From: Plantago major
Taxonomy: Eukaryota > Streptophyta > Magnoliopsida > Lamiales > Plantaginaceae
Direction of reading: 5' to 3'
Assembly (NCBI GenBank): GCA_026545765.1
Contig: CM048840.1
Location: 86,890,877 to 86,954,876, forward strand
DNA: 64,000 nt
The notes beneath the pieces are model-generated. The model saw only the letters and a program-made list of their open reading frames with translations. It did not search any database and was not told the DNA's origin. Positions within the stretch are counted from its first letter, which is position 1; the number at the start of each line of letters is the position of its first letter. Both the position numbers and the translations under genes were made by a program. This document shows, in pieces, positions 11,851 to 23,169 of this stretch.

Positions 11851-14100
11851 CATATCAATACTCTATAACCGTTTATATTCATGTGATGTTTAGTGTAAAG
11901 CTTGTACTACTATCCACCTATTTGATGATTTCAGGTTATTAGATAATTTGAGTACCGTGTACAAATTTGTTTTTTTGCATAACATGAAATATTTGGAAAT
12001 TCATGTTTTATCTTTACTTTTTGTTTGTTGTTTCATGGAACTATAGGGCTTGGGAGAGCATACCAACACCGTGAGAGTGCTTCCAACTTCAATATGAAAG
12101 TATGAAATTAAGTCTCCACAATATTGATTAGGTCCAAGACTATGGTCCGTCAAGAAGCAACTCGGGTCACGACCCACGTCACCCCCCACTGACCCCACAT
12201 CCTGGGCCCCAACCTGCGAGGCCCTCCACATGTATAACAAAACTGTATTACACAAAACTACATAGGACGTTCTATTAGGGAGTGTATCCAAAACAGGAGT
12301 CCCACACGTTATATTAGAGGGTGTACTAGGACGTTGTCACGTTACAATATAAAACAAGGAAATGCCAGTTTTTTTTTTAAAAAATTTGTGAAAGAATTAA
12401 AGGACCCGAACTTTATATTTCTAACTTATCACAAGAATGTTGGGATCAATGTTGAACCAACATTATTAGGACAACACTGTTGGGATCAATGTTGAACTAA
12501 CAATATTGTAACTGGAACTTTCACACATAATCTTAACACTGCAGAATATAAAAGATGAAGACCAGAATAACTTTTAGCAAATATCCACTATTAGTGAAAA
12601 AGGATTTACAAAAACTAGGCTTAAACTTTCATGAGTTGAAAGCTTAAACTACAAACAACTAAACGAATAGAACAGTTTCACATCTTCTAGCTATACTCAC
12701 CTAGATCACTCTATGGTACCGAGATAACACACTCGACGTAAAAAGTACAACTAAAGTTTAGCTAAACAAAGATTACAAGAATGAGAATAAATTTGGAATT
12801 AGTCGACTAGCTCTATTCTTGTGTATCTTCAAGGTATGAACCATCTCTTGTATTTATAATGCTTCCGAATCGTTCAGTCACATATCTCGTTGCCTTGTAT
12901 ACGATCTTCTCTTGGAATCTCAAAATTCATTCTCTACAGTATCTTGCCTTCCTTCTTCAAAATCTTCAAGATCTTTCCTTCTTACTTCGATGCTTACCAA
13001 ACTTGTTCCTATAACACAATCTGTCAACTAAAAAAATGGAACTAGATTAAGTTAGTGAAGAAAGGAAAAATCCTAAATAATAGAAAATAAAGTGAACAAA
13101 ACAGAACAGTCACTGTTGAGTCAACATTGCCAGTAAACTACTGTCAATGTTAGCTCAACAGTGTCTATATCTTGCACTTTCAATTTGTTTTATGGAGATT
13201 TGGCTTTTGTAAATTGGGTGGTGTATCAGCCAGTTATGACAGCGATTTTTAGAAAATAGGGGTTTAACCATTAGTACATCCTCTATTAGATAGTGTGGGC
13301 CCTCTGTGTAGGGTTCACATATTATGTGAGATGATGTAATGGTTACGTCCCTAACATATATAATAAACCCACAACGTTTCGAATGATCGCATCTTATCGA
13401 GGATTTCAAAATAATTGGGTTCTATTCAAACTGATGCGAACCTGTCTAAAATAATGGTGTTTGGTCAAGGTCAGGTTTTCATCGAACTCGTTTCATACCC
13501 GTGTAACAAGACCCGATTTGCCCACCCGATAAAATCATGTCCGGTTCACAACACAATTTATGTTAGTGAAATATTGATTTTCATGAATAAAACTTTATTT
13601 TGCACATTTTTTTTTGGAACTAAGATCCGTACTTGCTTGTTACCAAAAAAACATCAAACCAGCCGATAAAGAGATCCAGGCATTGCATTCAATAACATCT
13701 AGAAAGTTTTTGTAAAGTTTCATTATACAATTTAATTCATTATTTTGCATTTACGGTTTATAACTAATTCGTAGTTAAAGTTGAAGTTTGTTGACCGTAG
13801 AAAATTAAAATATGTAATTTGATCTGGGATGGAGGGAGTAGAGAGTAAATGATAAGCAAGTGTTCGCCCATAATCCAGCTCCGATTGTATATAAGAAGTT
13901 CCTAAGACCACCTCAATCTCACCATAACAATCCCCGACGACGAATAACCCACAGCCACACCATGACTATGCAAACGATATCCAAATTAAGCATTGTATTT
14001 TTTTCCAAAGTCTTCATTATGTTTACTATTTATATTTGTACCAAAAACTAGTACCTTTCATTTATGTGTTAAAATTTTCATCATAAAAAAAAAATGCATG
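11851..14100. other. Gene-free repeat-rich stretch
   Basis: No gene is supported. A 47-bp near-tandem duplication around GTTGGGATCAATGTTGAAC lies at 12430-12510, and related words (ACTGTTGAGTCAACATT) return near 13105-13170, possibly marking the edges of a decayed element. GTACTAGGACG- and TCTATTAG-type words occur near both 12270-12330 and 13270-13300. One Stowaway-like end (GGATGGAGGGAGTA, 13828-13841) is present without a partner. Open frames of 60-96 codons here have no recognisable features. Confidence 0.4.
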
Positions 14101-14114
14101 AATCCTATGCACAT

Positions 14115-14510
14115 TTATTGTTGTTGAACGAGCCGAGTCAAGTATTAATTGTGATACTTGGTTCGAGCTCAGTCGAGCTCTAACTCGGCCGTTAACAAAA
14201 ATCTGTATAAAAACGAGTAAAAAAAGGCTCGAGCTCGAGTAACTTGTAACACTCTCGAGCTCGGCTCGAACTCAAAAAAATAATGAGCCTTAATAAGCTT
14301 TATTGAACCTTAACGAGTCTTATCCATTAAAAATATTGAAAATCCATATAAAAAATATGTATTTATTAAAATAATGAGCCTTAACGAGTTTTATCGAGCC
14401 GAGCCGGGCTCGACTCGTTAGATAAACGAGCATAAATAAGGCTCGAGCTCGACTCCTTATCGAGCGAGCCGAGCCAAGCCCTCAATTAGGCTCGACAGGT
14501 TCAATATGTA
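14115..14510. repeat. GCTCGAGCTCG-type hAT-like repeat cluster
   Basis: Words such as CGAGCTCG, GGCTCGAGCTCG, CGAGCCGAGC and AACGAG(T/C)C recur more than fifteen times on both strands around a short AT-rich core. This is the look of a non-autonomous hAT-type element with dense subterminal repeats. Exact ends and an 8-bp duplication were not found. Confidence 0.5.
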
Positions 14511-15110
14511 CTAACAATTTTGTTCTTTTTTTTCACTCTCACACTTTAACATTTTTTTCAAAAATAGTTATTTAGTTCAAAATTTCAATCATTTGTTACT
14601 TCCCATGTCAACCAAATATTTCTCTACTTATCCAATAGTTATTCTTTCCTATTTCTCTCCCAAATGCATTACCAGACAACAACGATACCTGCTAATTAAT
14701 TTTTTTTTAAATTTGTTATCATTAAGTAAAAACTCCTTAAAATATAGATAAAATATTAAATTTAGTTATAAAATAAGGTAAATGGACATTAAAAATACGC
14801 AAGTACCGTGAGCCATATTTTCTAGTTTTGATAAAAGTTACATATTCTAGCCACAAAAATTTCCCTTGATCTTATCACATAACTTTTGTATGAATTACTA
14901 TAATATAAAAATTTTCCATTAAAAATTCTTTATCAAATGTGTACATAGTCAATTCTAGGCAACAAAAATTATCAATATAACTTCTTTATTAAATGTATTA
15001 CCTTAAAATGACCAATTTAAATTCTACTTTATTAAAATAAAATTGTGCATGAATATATTCATCAATTATCTTCCTAATTTTTTTATTTTGAAATGACAAC
15101 AATAGTATAT
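14511..15110. other. AT-rich upstream region of the PSY-like gene
   Basis: No gene or clear repeat. It is simple AT-rich DNA and contains the presumed promoter of the gene starting at 15172. Confidence 0.4.
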
Positions 15111-15120
15111 ATCTAAATCT

Positions 15121-15129
15121 CTATATATA
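15121..15129 (+). promoter_or_regulatory. TATA box of the PSY-like precursor gene
   Basis: CTATATATA lies 43 bp upstream of the ATG at 15172, implying a short 5' UTR of about 10-20 bases. It is the only strong TATA match close to the gene. Confidence 0.5.
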
Positions 15130-15171
15130 CCTTCTAGTTTTTTGTTTGCTAGATGTATTAGTCCTTTGAAC

Positions 15172-15920
15172 ATGAAGATCCTTACTATCAGACTAATTAG
15201 TCTTCTTGTCTTCACTCAAATTTACTCATCCGCTGCAATCAGGACAACAATTTCCAAAGGTGATATATTCTTGCTTATTTTATTCCTTGTACAAAAATCA
15301 TAATCTCATTCACAATTCAATTATTCATTCTTTCTTACTTTTTAATTTTATATACTATGTTTCCAGAAATAATTGGCTCTTCTCAGGAAAGCAATCCATC
15401 TGTCAATGGACACATTGAGGTTTTTTTTTTGGTTTGCCCATTCGCTAGAAAATATTTTAAAACACCTATTTCTCTAGGGATTGAAAAACATTTTGAAACC
15501 AAAACTTTGATTTGTAATATCATTTTGCTGCAATTGTTACAGCATGTAAGCGAAGTAACAATCAACTGCATGGTGGACTCAAAGGGAGATAGTTCGAGTG
15601 ATTGTCCAAATCCAGGAATAATGGACTATGGCCCAACTGGGCCTAATCCGAAACATGACCCGCCACCTCCTGGCAAAGGCTTCGAGATTAAAAGTCCAAA
15701 CGACGATTCAAATGATTTAGGACTAATGGACTATAACCCACCTGGGGCCAATCCAGGACATGACCCGCCACCTCATGGAAAGGGCCTCTCTAATAAAAGC
15801 CCCAAGGACGATTCACATGATTTCGGGCTAATGGACTATAATCCACCTGGGCCTAATCCGAAACATGACCCGCCACCTCCGGTCAGAGATCCATTCCAAA
15901 CAAGTCCATTAAGGATATAA
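15172..15920 (+). CDS. Secreted precursor with three tandem PSY-like peptides
   Basis: Three exons, 15172-15259, 15367-15419 and 15543-15920, join cleanly (519 nt, 172 residues). All borders are GT-AG, with introns of 107 and 123 bp. Residues 1-22 form a signal peptide (hydrophobic ISLLVF core, then Ser-Ser-Ala-Ala). The C-terminal half carries three units, DYGPTGPNPKHDPPPP (75-90), DYNPPGANPGHDPPPH (110-125) and DYNPPGPNPKHDPPPP (145-160), spaced exactly 35 residues, with conserved linkers (GKG..., KSPxDDSxDxGLM). The unit matches the mature plant PSY1 peptide (DYGDPSANPKHDPGVPPS): the DY sulfation site, the NPKHDP core and a Pro end that is hydroxylated in PSY1. By family knowledge the precursor is secreted, Tyr-sulfated by TPST and cleaved by proteases, and the peptides promote growth through leucine-rich-repeat receptor kinases. 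Most PSY precursors I know of carry one peptide. Sites flanking each unit may release three ligands (inference). The reading frame is intact and a TATA box lies 43 bp upstream. Confidence 0.85.
15624..15881 (+). repeat. 105-bp coding tandem repeat (three PSY units)
   Basis: Units begin at 15624, 15729 and 15834 with GACTAT. The spacing is exactly 105 bp. Unit 3 is closer to unit 1 in the CCTAATCCGAAACATGAC segment and closer to unit 2 in the start (GACTATAA(C/T)CCACCTGG), which suggests stepwise duplication or gene conversion. The third unit ends with a different tail before the stop. Confidence 0.9.
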
Positions 15921-16159
15921 GTTACAGATATATGTTGGATATGTTTGTAAATCTCCTGAATTTTGATTTACAGATCTTATCATGTTGTACTTCGTTTTTT
16001 TGCGGGACCAGAATACATCAAGTTTAATGTCCTAATATTAAATGAGGTTATTACAAATGAGTTAAATTTAACTTAAATTAAGTATTCAATTGCACAACTC
16101 CGATAGTTGTCCACACTATAATACATTCCAATTTGTTAAGCAACAACTAGTAATGTATA
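15921..16159. other. 3' flank of the PSY-like gene
   Basis: Presumed 3' UTR and spacer, AT-rich, with no gene. Confidence 0.4.
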
Positions 16160-17157
16160 TGGTAACGACCAGACCACTAATCAATCGAACCACAACCCTT
16201 TGGGCTGGCGATGTTACGCATGGACAACTCTTCGCGTGATATGCTGGCCCCAATGTAATAACATTTTCTGCGCAATTTGTCCTCCCTCGCGTGTGCACTG
16301 GGAACTTCCCAGTTGGTCAACCATCGATCCTAAGATTGTTCAAGAGCAAGCACGCTTAACTCTTGAGTTCTTATGGATGGATTCTCGAAAATAAAGGTGC
16401 ACCTTGTTAATATAGATACTGTTCCCAATTCCTTTAAATTGTTTTGAAACTTATCTGAAACTTTGGGGCATTACAAATTGTATCAGACCAAAAACCCCTT
16501 GTTGACCCACAAAAGGTGGACGATTGCTATACTAAGGTGCAGCGGGGACGTCGCACAATTCAATGGGGGTGAATGTAATGCCCCAAATTAAGTCTTGGAT
16601 AAGTTTCAGAGATATTAAAGGGATTGAGAACGCTATAATACCAACAAGGTGCACCTTTATTTTTGGGAATCCATCCATAAGAACTCTAGTGTTAAGCATG
16701 CTTGCTCTGAAGCAATCTTATGTTAATTGGGTGACCAACTGGGAACTTCTCGGTGCGCGTACGAATGAGGACAAAGTGCGCAAAAAATGATATGTGTTGA
16801 TACAGTGGGCTTAGCATATTAACCGGAGAGCTGCCCATGCGTGACCGCGCCGGCCCAATGGATCGGTGCTTGATCGATTAGTTGTTGGGTCGTTACAAAT
16901 GGTATCAGGGGCGAGCCAACCCAAAACCCACAATGGGTGAACAGTTGATCTGGACTTAGGTGGCGCGGGGACATTGCACAATTCAAGAGGGGTGAATGTA
17001 ACACCCCAAAGTTTTAGATACCACTTTTCTTTTCAAGAATCGATCTATAATAACTTCAGATTTAAGCGTGCTTGCTTTATAACAATCTTATGATGGGTGA
17101 CCAACTGAGAAGTCTCCCGGTGCGTGCACGAGTGATGACAATGTGTTGATCCTTTAG
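16160..17157 (+). mobile_element. Cassandra TRIM array: three LTRs, two internal segments, first LTR inverted
   Basis: Cassandra is a small non-coding LTR element whose LTR carries a 5S rRNA-like segment. LTRs are seen at 16160-16475 (inverted), 16574-16897 (TGTAATGCCCC...GTTACA, direct) and 16997 to about 17157 (TGTAACACCCC, direct, incomplete). Each holds a 5S-like core (for example GTTAAGCATGCTTGCT then GGGTGACCAACTGGGAA). The internal segment 16898-16996 starts with a tRNA-Met-type primer site (TGGTATCAGGGGC) and ends in a purine tract (CAAGAGGGGTGAA). The other, 16476-16573, has the same layout. It is a fossil group with several breaks; the LTRs differ clearly from each other, so it is old. 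Confidence 0.8.
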
Positions 17158-18129
17158 ACAACAAAACAAGGTAAAAGTCTAGAGTGAGGCCGGGGTGAAT
17201 AGAGTTTAAAACTTTTTGCGTCTAATAATATTTTCTAAGAAGGTACAGGTATCTACTGATACTTAACTTTTAGAGCGTGAAATTATTTTACAATTAAGTG
17301 ACTGAATGTGTGCTTTCAGTGAGCAACTCTACTTTAACATATAGACAAATAAGTGGATGAAAAGTAAATTTTTGTAAATAAATAACACTTGTTTATAGTT
17401 GTAACTGAATGTGGCGTACTATTTTAATTAATCCACTTCGGCCTTTAACATGACTTGAACTCACTAAGATAGAATGATGAGTTTCCTTATAAAATCCTAT
17501 CCTTAGTTAAATCTCTTTATACACTAAGTTTCCAACTTAGTAATCTTCAACCCTCTCTCTTTGACTTTCCTAGCCAAATACTCTGGTTCCTTCAAGGGGT
17601 TTTCCTTAAATTTCGAAGTTAAGTAGTTCCTCCCTTAACCTTATTCAAAAGGATTTTCCTTAGTTCTTCCAACTAAGTAGTTCCTGCCATCTTCTTAATA
17701 CACATGTGTGATGATTGAATGTGGTTGGCATTTTCAAGACAGTGCATACCTTAATCACAATGTTTCAGTGACTTCGGTACACTACGAAACTCTACTTAAA
17801 TTCCAATGTTTCAAGGACTAAGTAAGATGTTTCTGAAAAAAAAGACTTCTTCTTGTTCAGAAGAAAAAAAACTTTTATAGTTGCAACTTAAAATTTTATT
17901 CTACTTCTTTACAAGTAGCTTCGCAAAGTTTCAGTCATGTAGGAGTTTGAGATACTTAGAGAGCTCGAGAAGATGATTGCACTGTAAGCTTGTTATTTGT
18001 CGAGTTGGTGTATTTGCTCAGCTACTAAGTATCTCTATTTATAATGTAAACTAGTCCCGTTGTGATTTGAATCCTCTATTGGAGGATTTTACCTACTGAA
18101 GATAGTCTCTCAAAAGACAGAAAGACTAC
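17158..18129. other. Gene-free LTR-like noncoding DNA
   Basis: It contains an internally repetitive part (GATTTTCCTTAGTTCTTCCAACTAAGTAGTTCCT-like phrases, 17590-17690) and a GTCTAGAGTGAGGCCGGGGTGAATAG phrase of a type common in plant retrotransposon flanks. No coding sequence is recognised. Boundaries are unclear. Confidence 0.35.
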
Positions 18130-18132
18130 TTA

Positions 18133-18268
18133 GACTCTGTTCTCTTCAACTGCAATATTCTGAACTGAACTGAATTATAGTACAAAATACTATAACTAAG
18201 CAGAACTGAACTGAACTGAATGGAACTGAACTGAACTGAATGAGTTTTCAGTTGAAGAGAACAGAGCC
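18133..18268. mobile_element. Tourist-type MITE (PIF/Harbinger)
   Basis: Inverted termini GACTCTGTTCTCTTCAACTG and CAGTTGAAGAGAACAGAGCC enclose 136 bp. The element is flanked by TTA on both sides (18130-18132, 18269-18271), the PIF/Harbinger target duplication. The middle holds a run of ACTGA(A) units. The 20-bp termini differ at only one base, so it is fairly young. Confidence 0.85.
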
Positions 18269-18688
18269 TTAGTATCAAGACAACTGAGTATTATGTCCAT
18301 TACAAAGGATTTTTAGAGAAGTACTTTTTATTTGGCAAGACTAAAAGAAAAATATTTACCTGCCATAAAACATTTGTGGTAAAGGTAAAGACAAAGCTAA
18401 AGTACACTTCGATAGTGACATTTCAGTACCTAGTTTGAATTTGTACCCAACAGTGTTTCGTGAATCTATTTTGTCTTATAGTTTTTCACTTACACAAGTA
18501 ACTATTGAGGCATAACTTGCTGAAAATGTCCTTTATACCTTATTAACTTATTCAATTATAGTATTATACTAAGTCTTCAGACTTGTCCTCACATCATCTC
18601 CTGGTCACAACATCAAAGTGGCAGGTCTCCAGCAGGTGGATCAAAACTAAAATTACATGCTCTTGAAAACCTAACACTTATACAAATA

Positions 18689-19507
18689 TGTTGGAGAATT
18701 GGTTGTTGAGCAACCATTTATGCGTACTAAAGCCGTAAAATGTGCAACTTAACTTGAAAGTTGATATGTCAAGATGACATATCTTTGAGCAAATTTTATA
18801 TGTGGTCCATCCTTTGTTTGGACATGTTTTATAGTTCATCACGTAGTGGGTTGCGCAAACTACGTGATAATGTAATACATGGGCGAAAACCAATTCTCGG
18901 TGTGAATAAAACTTGACTCGAAGTAGTGAGGTACAAATTTGAAGTATGAACTTTATGTTAATGTTCTAGAAAAAGTCTTTTGCACTTCTCCCATGTAACC
19001 ACTCCAATTTTACCATTTATTTCTTTAATTTTCGGAATTAAAGATGCGTTAAAATTGTAACTCATGGTCTTGCACCTCTAATGAGGTTTTATTGTGGCTT
19101 TGGTGCATGGATTGAATTGTAACCTTTGAGGTAGCTTTTCTTGGCTATAAAAGGTGGTTTCTCCACCACTTTAGAGTACATAATTACACAATCTTCTCCT
19201 CTCCCTTTCATCTTGTGGCATCATCATTCCCATCTCATTTCATAGAAATTTGCATTAGGCCTGAAGCATAGAAAAACGGGCAAGTTGTGTTTAAGGGGAA
19301 GTGGTCACACCGCTGTCTTAGCGAGGATTCACTCCGATTTTTTTTTTTAGTGCTTGTTCAACACCTTATTTCCATAAACTGAAGAAGGTAAATGTTAGTT
19401 TAGTTTCTCATACTTATTGAGATTTGCATATTATAATTTGTATAACACACTAATCATATTGTTATAATTTTGATGGCATGCGGAGGAAAATCAACCGGAA
19501 ACCAACA
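18689..19507 (+). mobile_element. Copia-type LTR, copy A
   Basis: It starts TGTTGGAGAATTGG and ends GGAAACCAACA, the TGTTGG...CCAACA pair of many copia LTRs. A TATA box (TATAAAA, 19146-19152) lies in the middle. It aligns along most of its length with copy B at 29883-30826. No matching 5-bp duplication and no adjacent coding region were seen. It is a solo or isolated LTR fossil, noticeably diverged from copy B. Confidence 0.7.
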
Positions 19508-19834
19508 GTCTTGAGCACAATTTGTAAAAGTGATAAATGTTGATTTATTTCTCCGGCAGATGAATGATTGGTTACTAGCTCTGGACTAGTGAATTTGTCA
19601 CTGTTGTGATCGGTATGAATGGTTTCATTCACTCTGAATAGAAGTTAGGATTTCAGATTACCTAAGAGAATCTTGTATATGGTGATATGGTCATCATTCT
19701 ATTTGAATGACCGTTTATTTCTTCTAACCAACACTAATATCTTTATTTTTTTTCTTTTTCTTGAGATCATGGACCTGGAGTAAATGCTTGTGTGTTGATC
19801 AAGTGAGTTTATATTCATGGGGATTGGGGATACA
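19508..19834. other. Gene-free spacer between two LTRs
   Basis: No gene or clear repeat was recognised. Confidence 0.4.
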
Positions 19835-21109
19835 TGATGAGGCGTTTTTAGAACACCTCATATGGTTTTTTTACCTTGTTTTTACTAACTTTTAGTTTAG
19901 TTTTTCATTTATTTGTATATATTTTGTCTTTTGTTTGTGTTTTGCATGTTTCCGCCTTGATTCCAGTTTTTAGGTACTTTTCATGAAGAAAATGAGTCAA
20001 AACGTTGCATTTTTATGCACATTGTCGAAGATCACAAGCCCCAAGACTCCAAATAGGTGCCATAAAGGTGCACGGGATGCCAAACGGGTCAATGATGGAC
20101 TAGAAGTCGAGTTTCGAACCCGAAAAGAGGTCAGTCGATCGCCCCAGTGTCTGTACGCAGTGGCAGAGAAGCCACTGCGCAAGTTGGCGGAGCGGCGATC
20201 GCCTATTGCGATCTGACTCTGATTCTGGCGTTACTTTTTCCATTTTGTGCGTTTTAAACTCCAGATTTTTGTAATTCAAACATACTTTTCCATTCTACAC
20301 ATTTTAGAGCTATTCTCCATAGTAGGGTTTGAATCCATCATCCAGCTGATCAAGTTGGAGATTGGTTAGGCATTGGAGATTGAAGTTTTATTCCGTAATA
20401 GTACATTTCCACCATTGTTATCTATTGGAGCTCAGTAATTCATCATTTTCGGTAAAGTTGTATCGTTTCTGATTTCTTACAACTTCTTGATGTTTATTTC
20501 TTGTTTTATCATATCTCTTGACTGTGACAACATGAGTATGAATAGCTAAAAATCACTATGGGTTGGTGGTGAATTCTTCAGCATGCTAGTGTAGGATTTT
20601 TGGATGAAGATGCAATGTTCATTGTTTGTTACTCTTGCGAATCGTTTATGGTTTCAAATGTCTTATCAATCACTTTCTAATATCCAAAATCTACAAGAGG
20701 AATTCACACCTCAAGGTTACTTACGATTAGCACAACACATTTGTCTACAAAGGCTGGGACTAGTAGAATTGATGACTCTACTACGTTCATTGAATGATTT
20801 TACTTTCAAAAGTCGTATCTTCATTGCAATCCTTCACCATGTAACTCTTGATGAAACCAACACCCTATATCTCATTTGATTGATAAACAAACTCGTGTCT
20901 GCTGATTACTTTTTGTGTGATTGTGAAAGAAAGAATTGGAAGTCGTAAGACGCAATTCTTAAGTTGAACTAATCTTTTAAAACACCAACTAGCTTAGTCA
21001 AGTCCTTTCAGAACGACACTCAGGACAACTTATCAACTCACTATGTGTTTTCTAGTGATCCTTGATATTGCTTTTGACTTATAAATTAAGTACTTGATTT
21101 GACGCATCA
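19835..21109 (+). mobile_element. Solo LTR of a Ty3/gypsy (Tat/Athila-like) element
   Basis: It begins TGATGAGGCG and ends CGCATCA, and is flanked by the 5-bp duplication ATACA (19830-19834 and 21110-21114). The GATCGCC-rich segment near 20130-20210 and the CATGAGTATGAATAGCTAAA phrase near 20530 are typical of Tat/Athila-group LTRs. No internal region remains. It is a fossil of moderate age, since the duplication is still perfect. Confidence 0.75.
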
Positions 21110-21114
21110 ATACA

Positions 21115-23169
21115 TCTTAGAAGATAACTTTGATGTATGTATAGCCAACTAAGAAAGGGTTTTGCCTAAACCGTGTGAGTACATTTTGGTTCATTTTTGT
21201 CGGTCCATGCTCATGTTCTCAATTGTGTGCAAAAATTAAAGATCATAATGCTGCAATTTTTTTTTTTTATTGGTTACTCGAATTACTCTGCGTGAAACAC
21301 TATCTAACTAAACTTGCATTTTAATATGATGTTTTTAGTTTGCTGAGATAATAATGAAAGTTACAAGGTTGCTTGGGTTCAATATTATGTGTTTTACTCT
21401 CTCTGGTGCGTTTTTATGATAAGTAACCGAATAGTTTTTAATGCTCTCTAAGGGTGGAATTACTTCAGCTATAAACCTTTTTATAAATGGACTTGTATAT
21501 GGTTTGAAATCAAGTCCTATCGGTTACTTAAAGTTTAAAAGTTATTGTTTGCATGTGCGGTGTTATACGTGTGAGATACAGTGAAACCAGATTTTGAGAT
21601 TTTCATATTTCATCTTATTCGTGGTACTTGCACCTTTGACACCATAATCTTGTGAATGTTATGGTACAATGTGATTGAGCATGCATGAGTTTATTCAACT
21701 TCAAGATACATTTTTGTTTGGACATGTCTAAATCTTTTGAGCATGATTGCGGTTGTGATCTCCACGTACCTCTTTGTTGAAGTTGTGTTAACATGAGGTT
21801 TTTTATGGTTAACTATTGTGAACCTCCAGTGAGTAAAATTATCACAACTTTATGTCTATTTTATTAATTTGAATGTAATTCTCATCTTTTATAGTGTGAA
21901 GCATTGTGAAATGCGTGGTGAATAACACCGAGAACATTGTGGTTCCGGTTGTAAGTGGTCACGACATTGAGGTCGTGATTTGTCATCCTTAAAACATATT
22001 ATTTCGAAGAGATACGCCCAAATATGAGGGTAGTATATGAAAATAAATACACCATTAAATGGTTGGTTGGCACATGGCTTATAGCCACGTCTAAGCATTG
22101 TTGTTCAATTGCTTGCAAAGAAAAAAAAAAAACGATTGAAATAGAGTTTCATGATTATTATATGAAATCACTTATTAGATGTAAGTTGGTTGTGCGATTA
22201 TTTTGACTCTCAACGAGGTCATTTGAGGTGACTACTATTGAGAGACTTGAAGAAATCTTATGGAGTTGGCATTGAGGCCACTTGATCATACATGAAAAGT
22301 TAAAACATTTACAAGTAGCCTTTAAAGTCTACAATATGAGAACTCCAATGTCTCCTAGTTAGATAAAACGACATATTGGGTTACAAAGTGATCTTTGCGG
22401 CCATGTCTTATAACGTGCATATGCTGTGCAAGAATTATCTTGCGATGAGTCCGACGGGCTTTAATTTGAAGCTGAGATATATTGTTGATTGCTTCGACTC
22501 TATCTCCTAGAAGGGCAAAAAATAATAAAGGCTAAAGCTCAATCCTTTATAGTATTTTTTATTTCTATTCATTGAGACAAATGTTGTTACCATTGACTAC
22601 TACTACATTGAACGTTGTAACTAATTTTCTCATTTAAAATTTTTAATTTTTGGAATGAATTTATTTCTTCCAAATTTGTTAAATTTAGTTTTCTTGGTTT
22701 AAATTTTTTATATTTAAAGAAAAAAACTAAGTCGTGTTCATAACAACATTGTGGCAATTACAACTACTTCATGTTTTTTATCGGTGGGAATTTAGCCATG
22801 TCTACTTATTGAGAAGTATTGACAAAGTAAGTTGTAATCATACTTGGATGGGAAAACATGGATTAACACAACTCTTTTTTTTTTTTTTTAATTGTGTGGG
22901 TGCAATGCATAAAATGAAATAGTGAGATTTGTGATCTATACCATCAAATGGGGTGAAGAATTGCTTGTGTGAAAATGTATGGTTCACCCAAAATTGAGTT
23001 ATGGTTTATCCATATATTGTGGGGGCAAGTTTTTTAGTTTTCATAACTCGTTACTTACATAATACTGCTATTAGAGATGTAATTAAGTTATGAAATATGA
23101 AAGGGTTATCAACCTTTAAGTTTTTAAGGTTTGAGGTAGTCTAGAAAGAGATTTTGTTTCTCTTACGAA
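21115..23169. other. Two kilobases without a recognisable gene
   Basis: Mostly AT-rich DNA. A short stretch near 21490-21530 could echo the LYGLK box of copia reverse transcriptases, but the similarity is too weak to call. A-rich and T-rich runs occur at 22120 and 22875. No RNA gene was found. Confidence 0.35.

Noticed and set aside
13155-13669. Two 84-codon open frames near 13.2-13.7 kb
   Set aside because: No domain, signal peptide or splice structure; the surrounding DNA is repeat-like.
16100-17160. A functional 5S rRNA gene
   Set aside because: Only 5S-like cores of about 80-90 bp are present, diverged and placed inside LTRs, which fits Cassandra elements and not 5S rDNA.
21115-23169. 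A copia polymerase relic based on an LVYGLK-like reading near 21500
   Set aside because: The match is one short word without the neighbouring conserved boxes.
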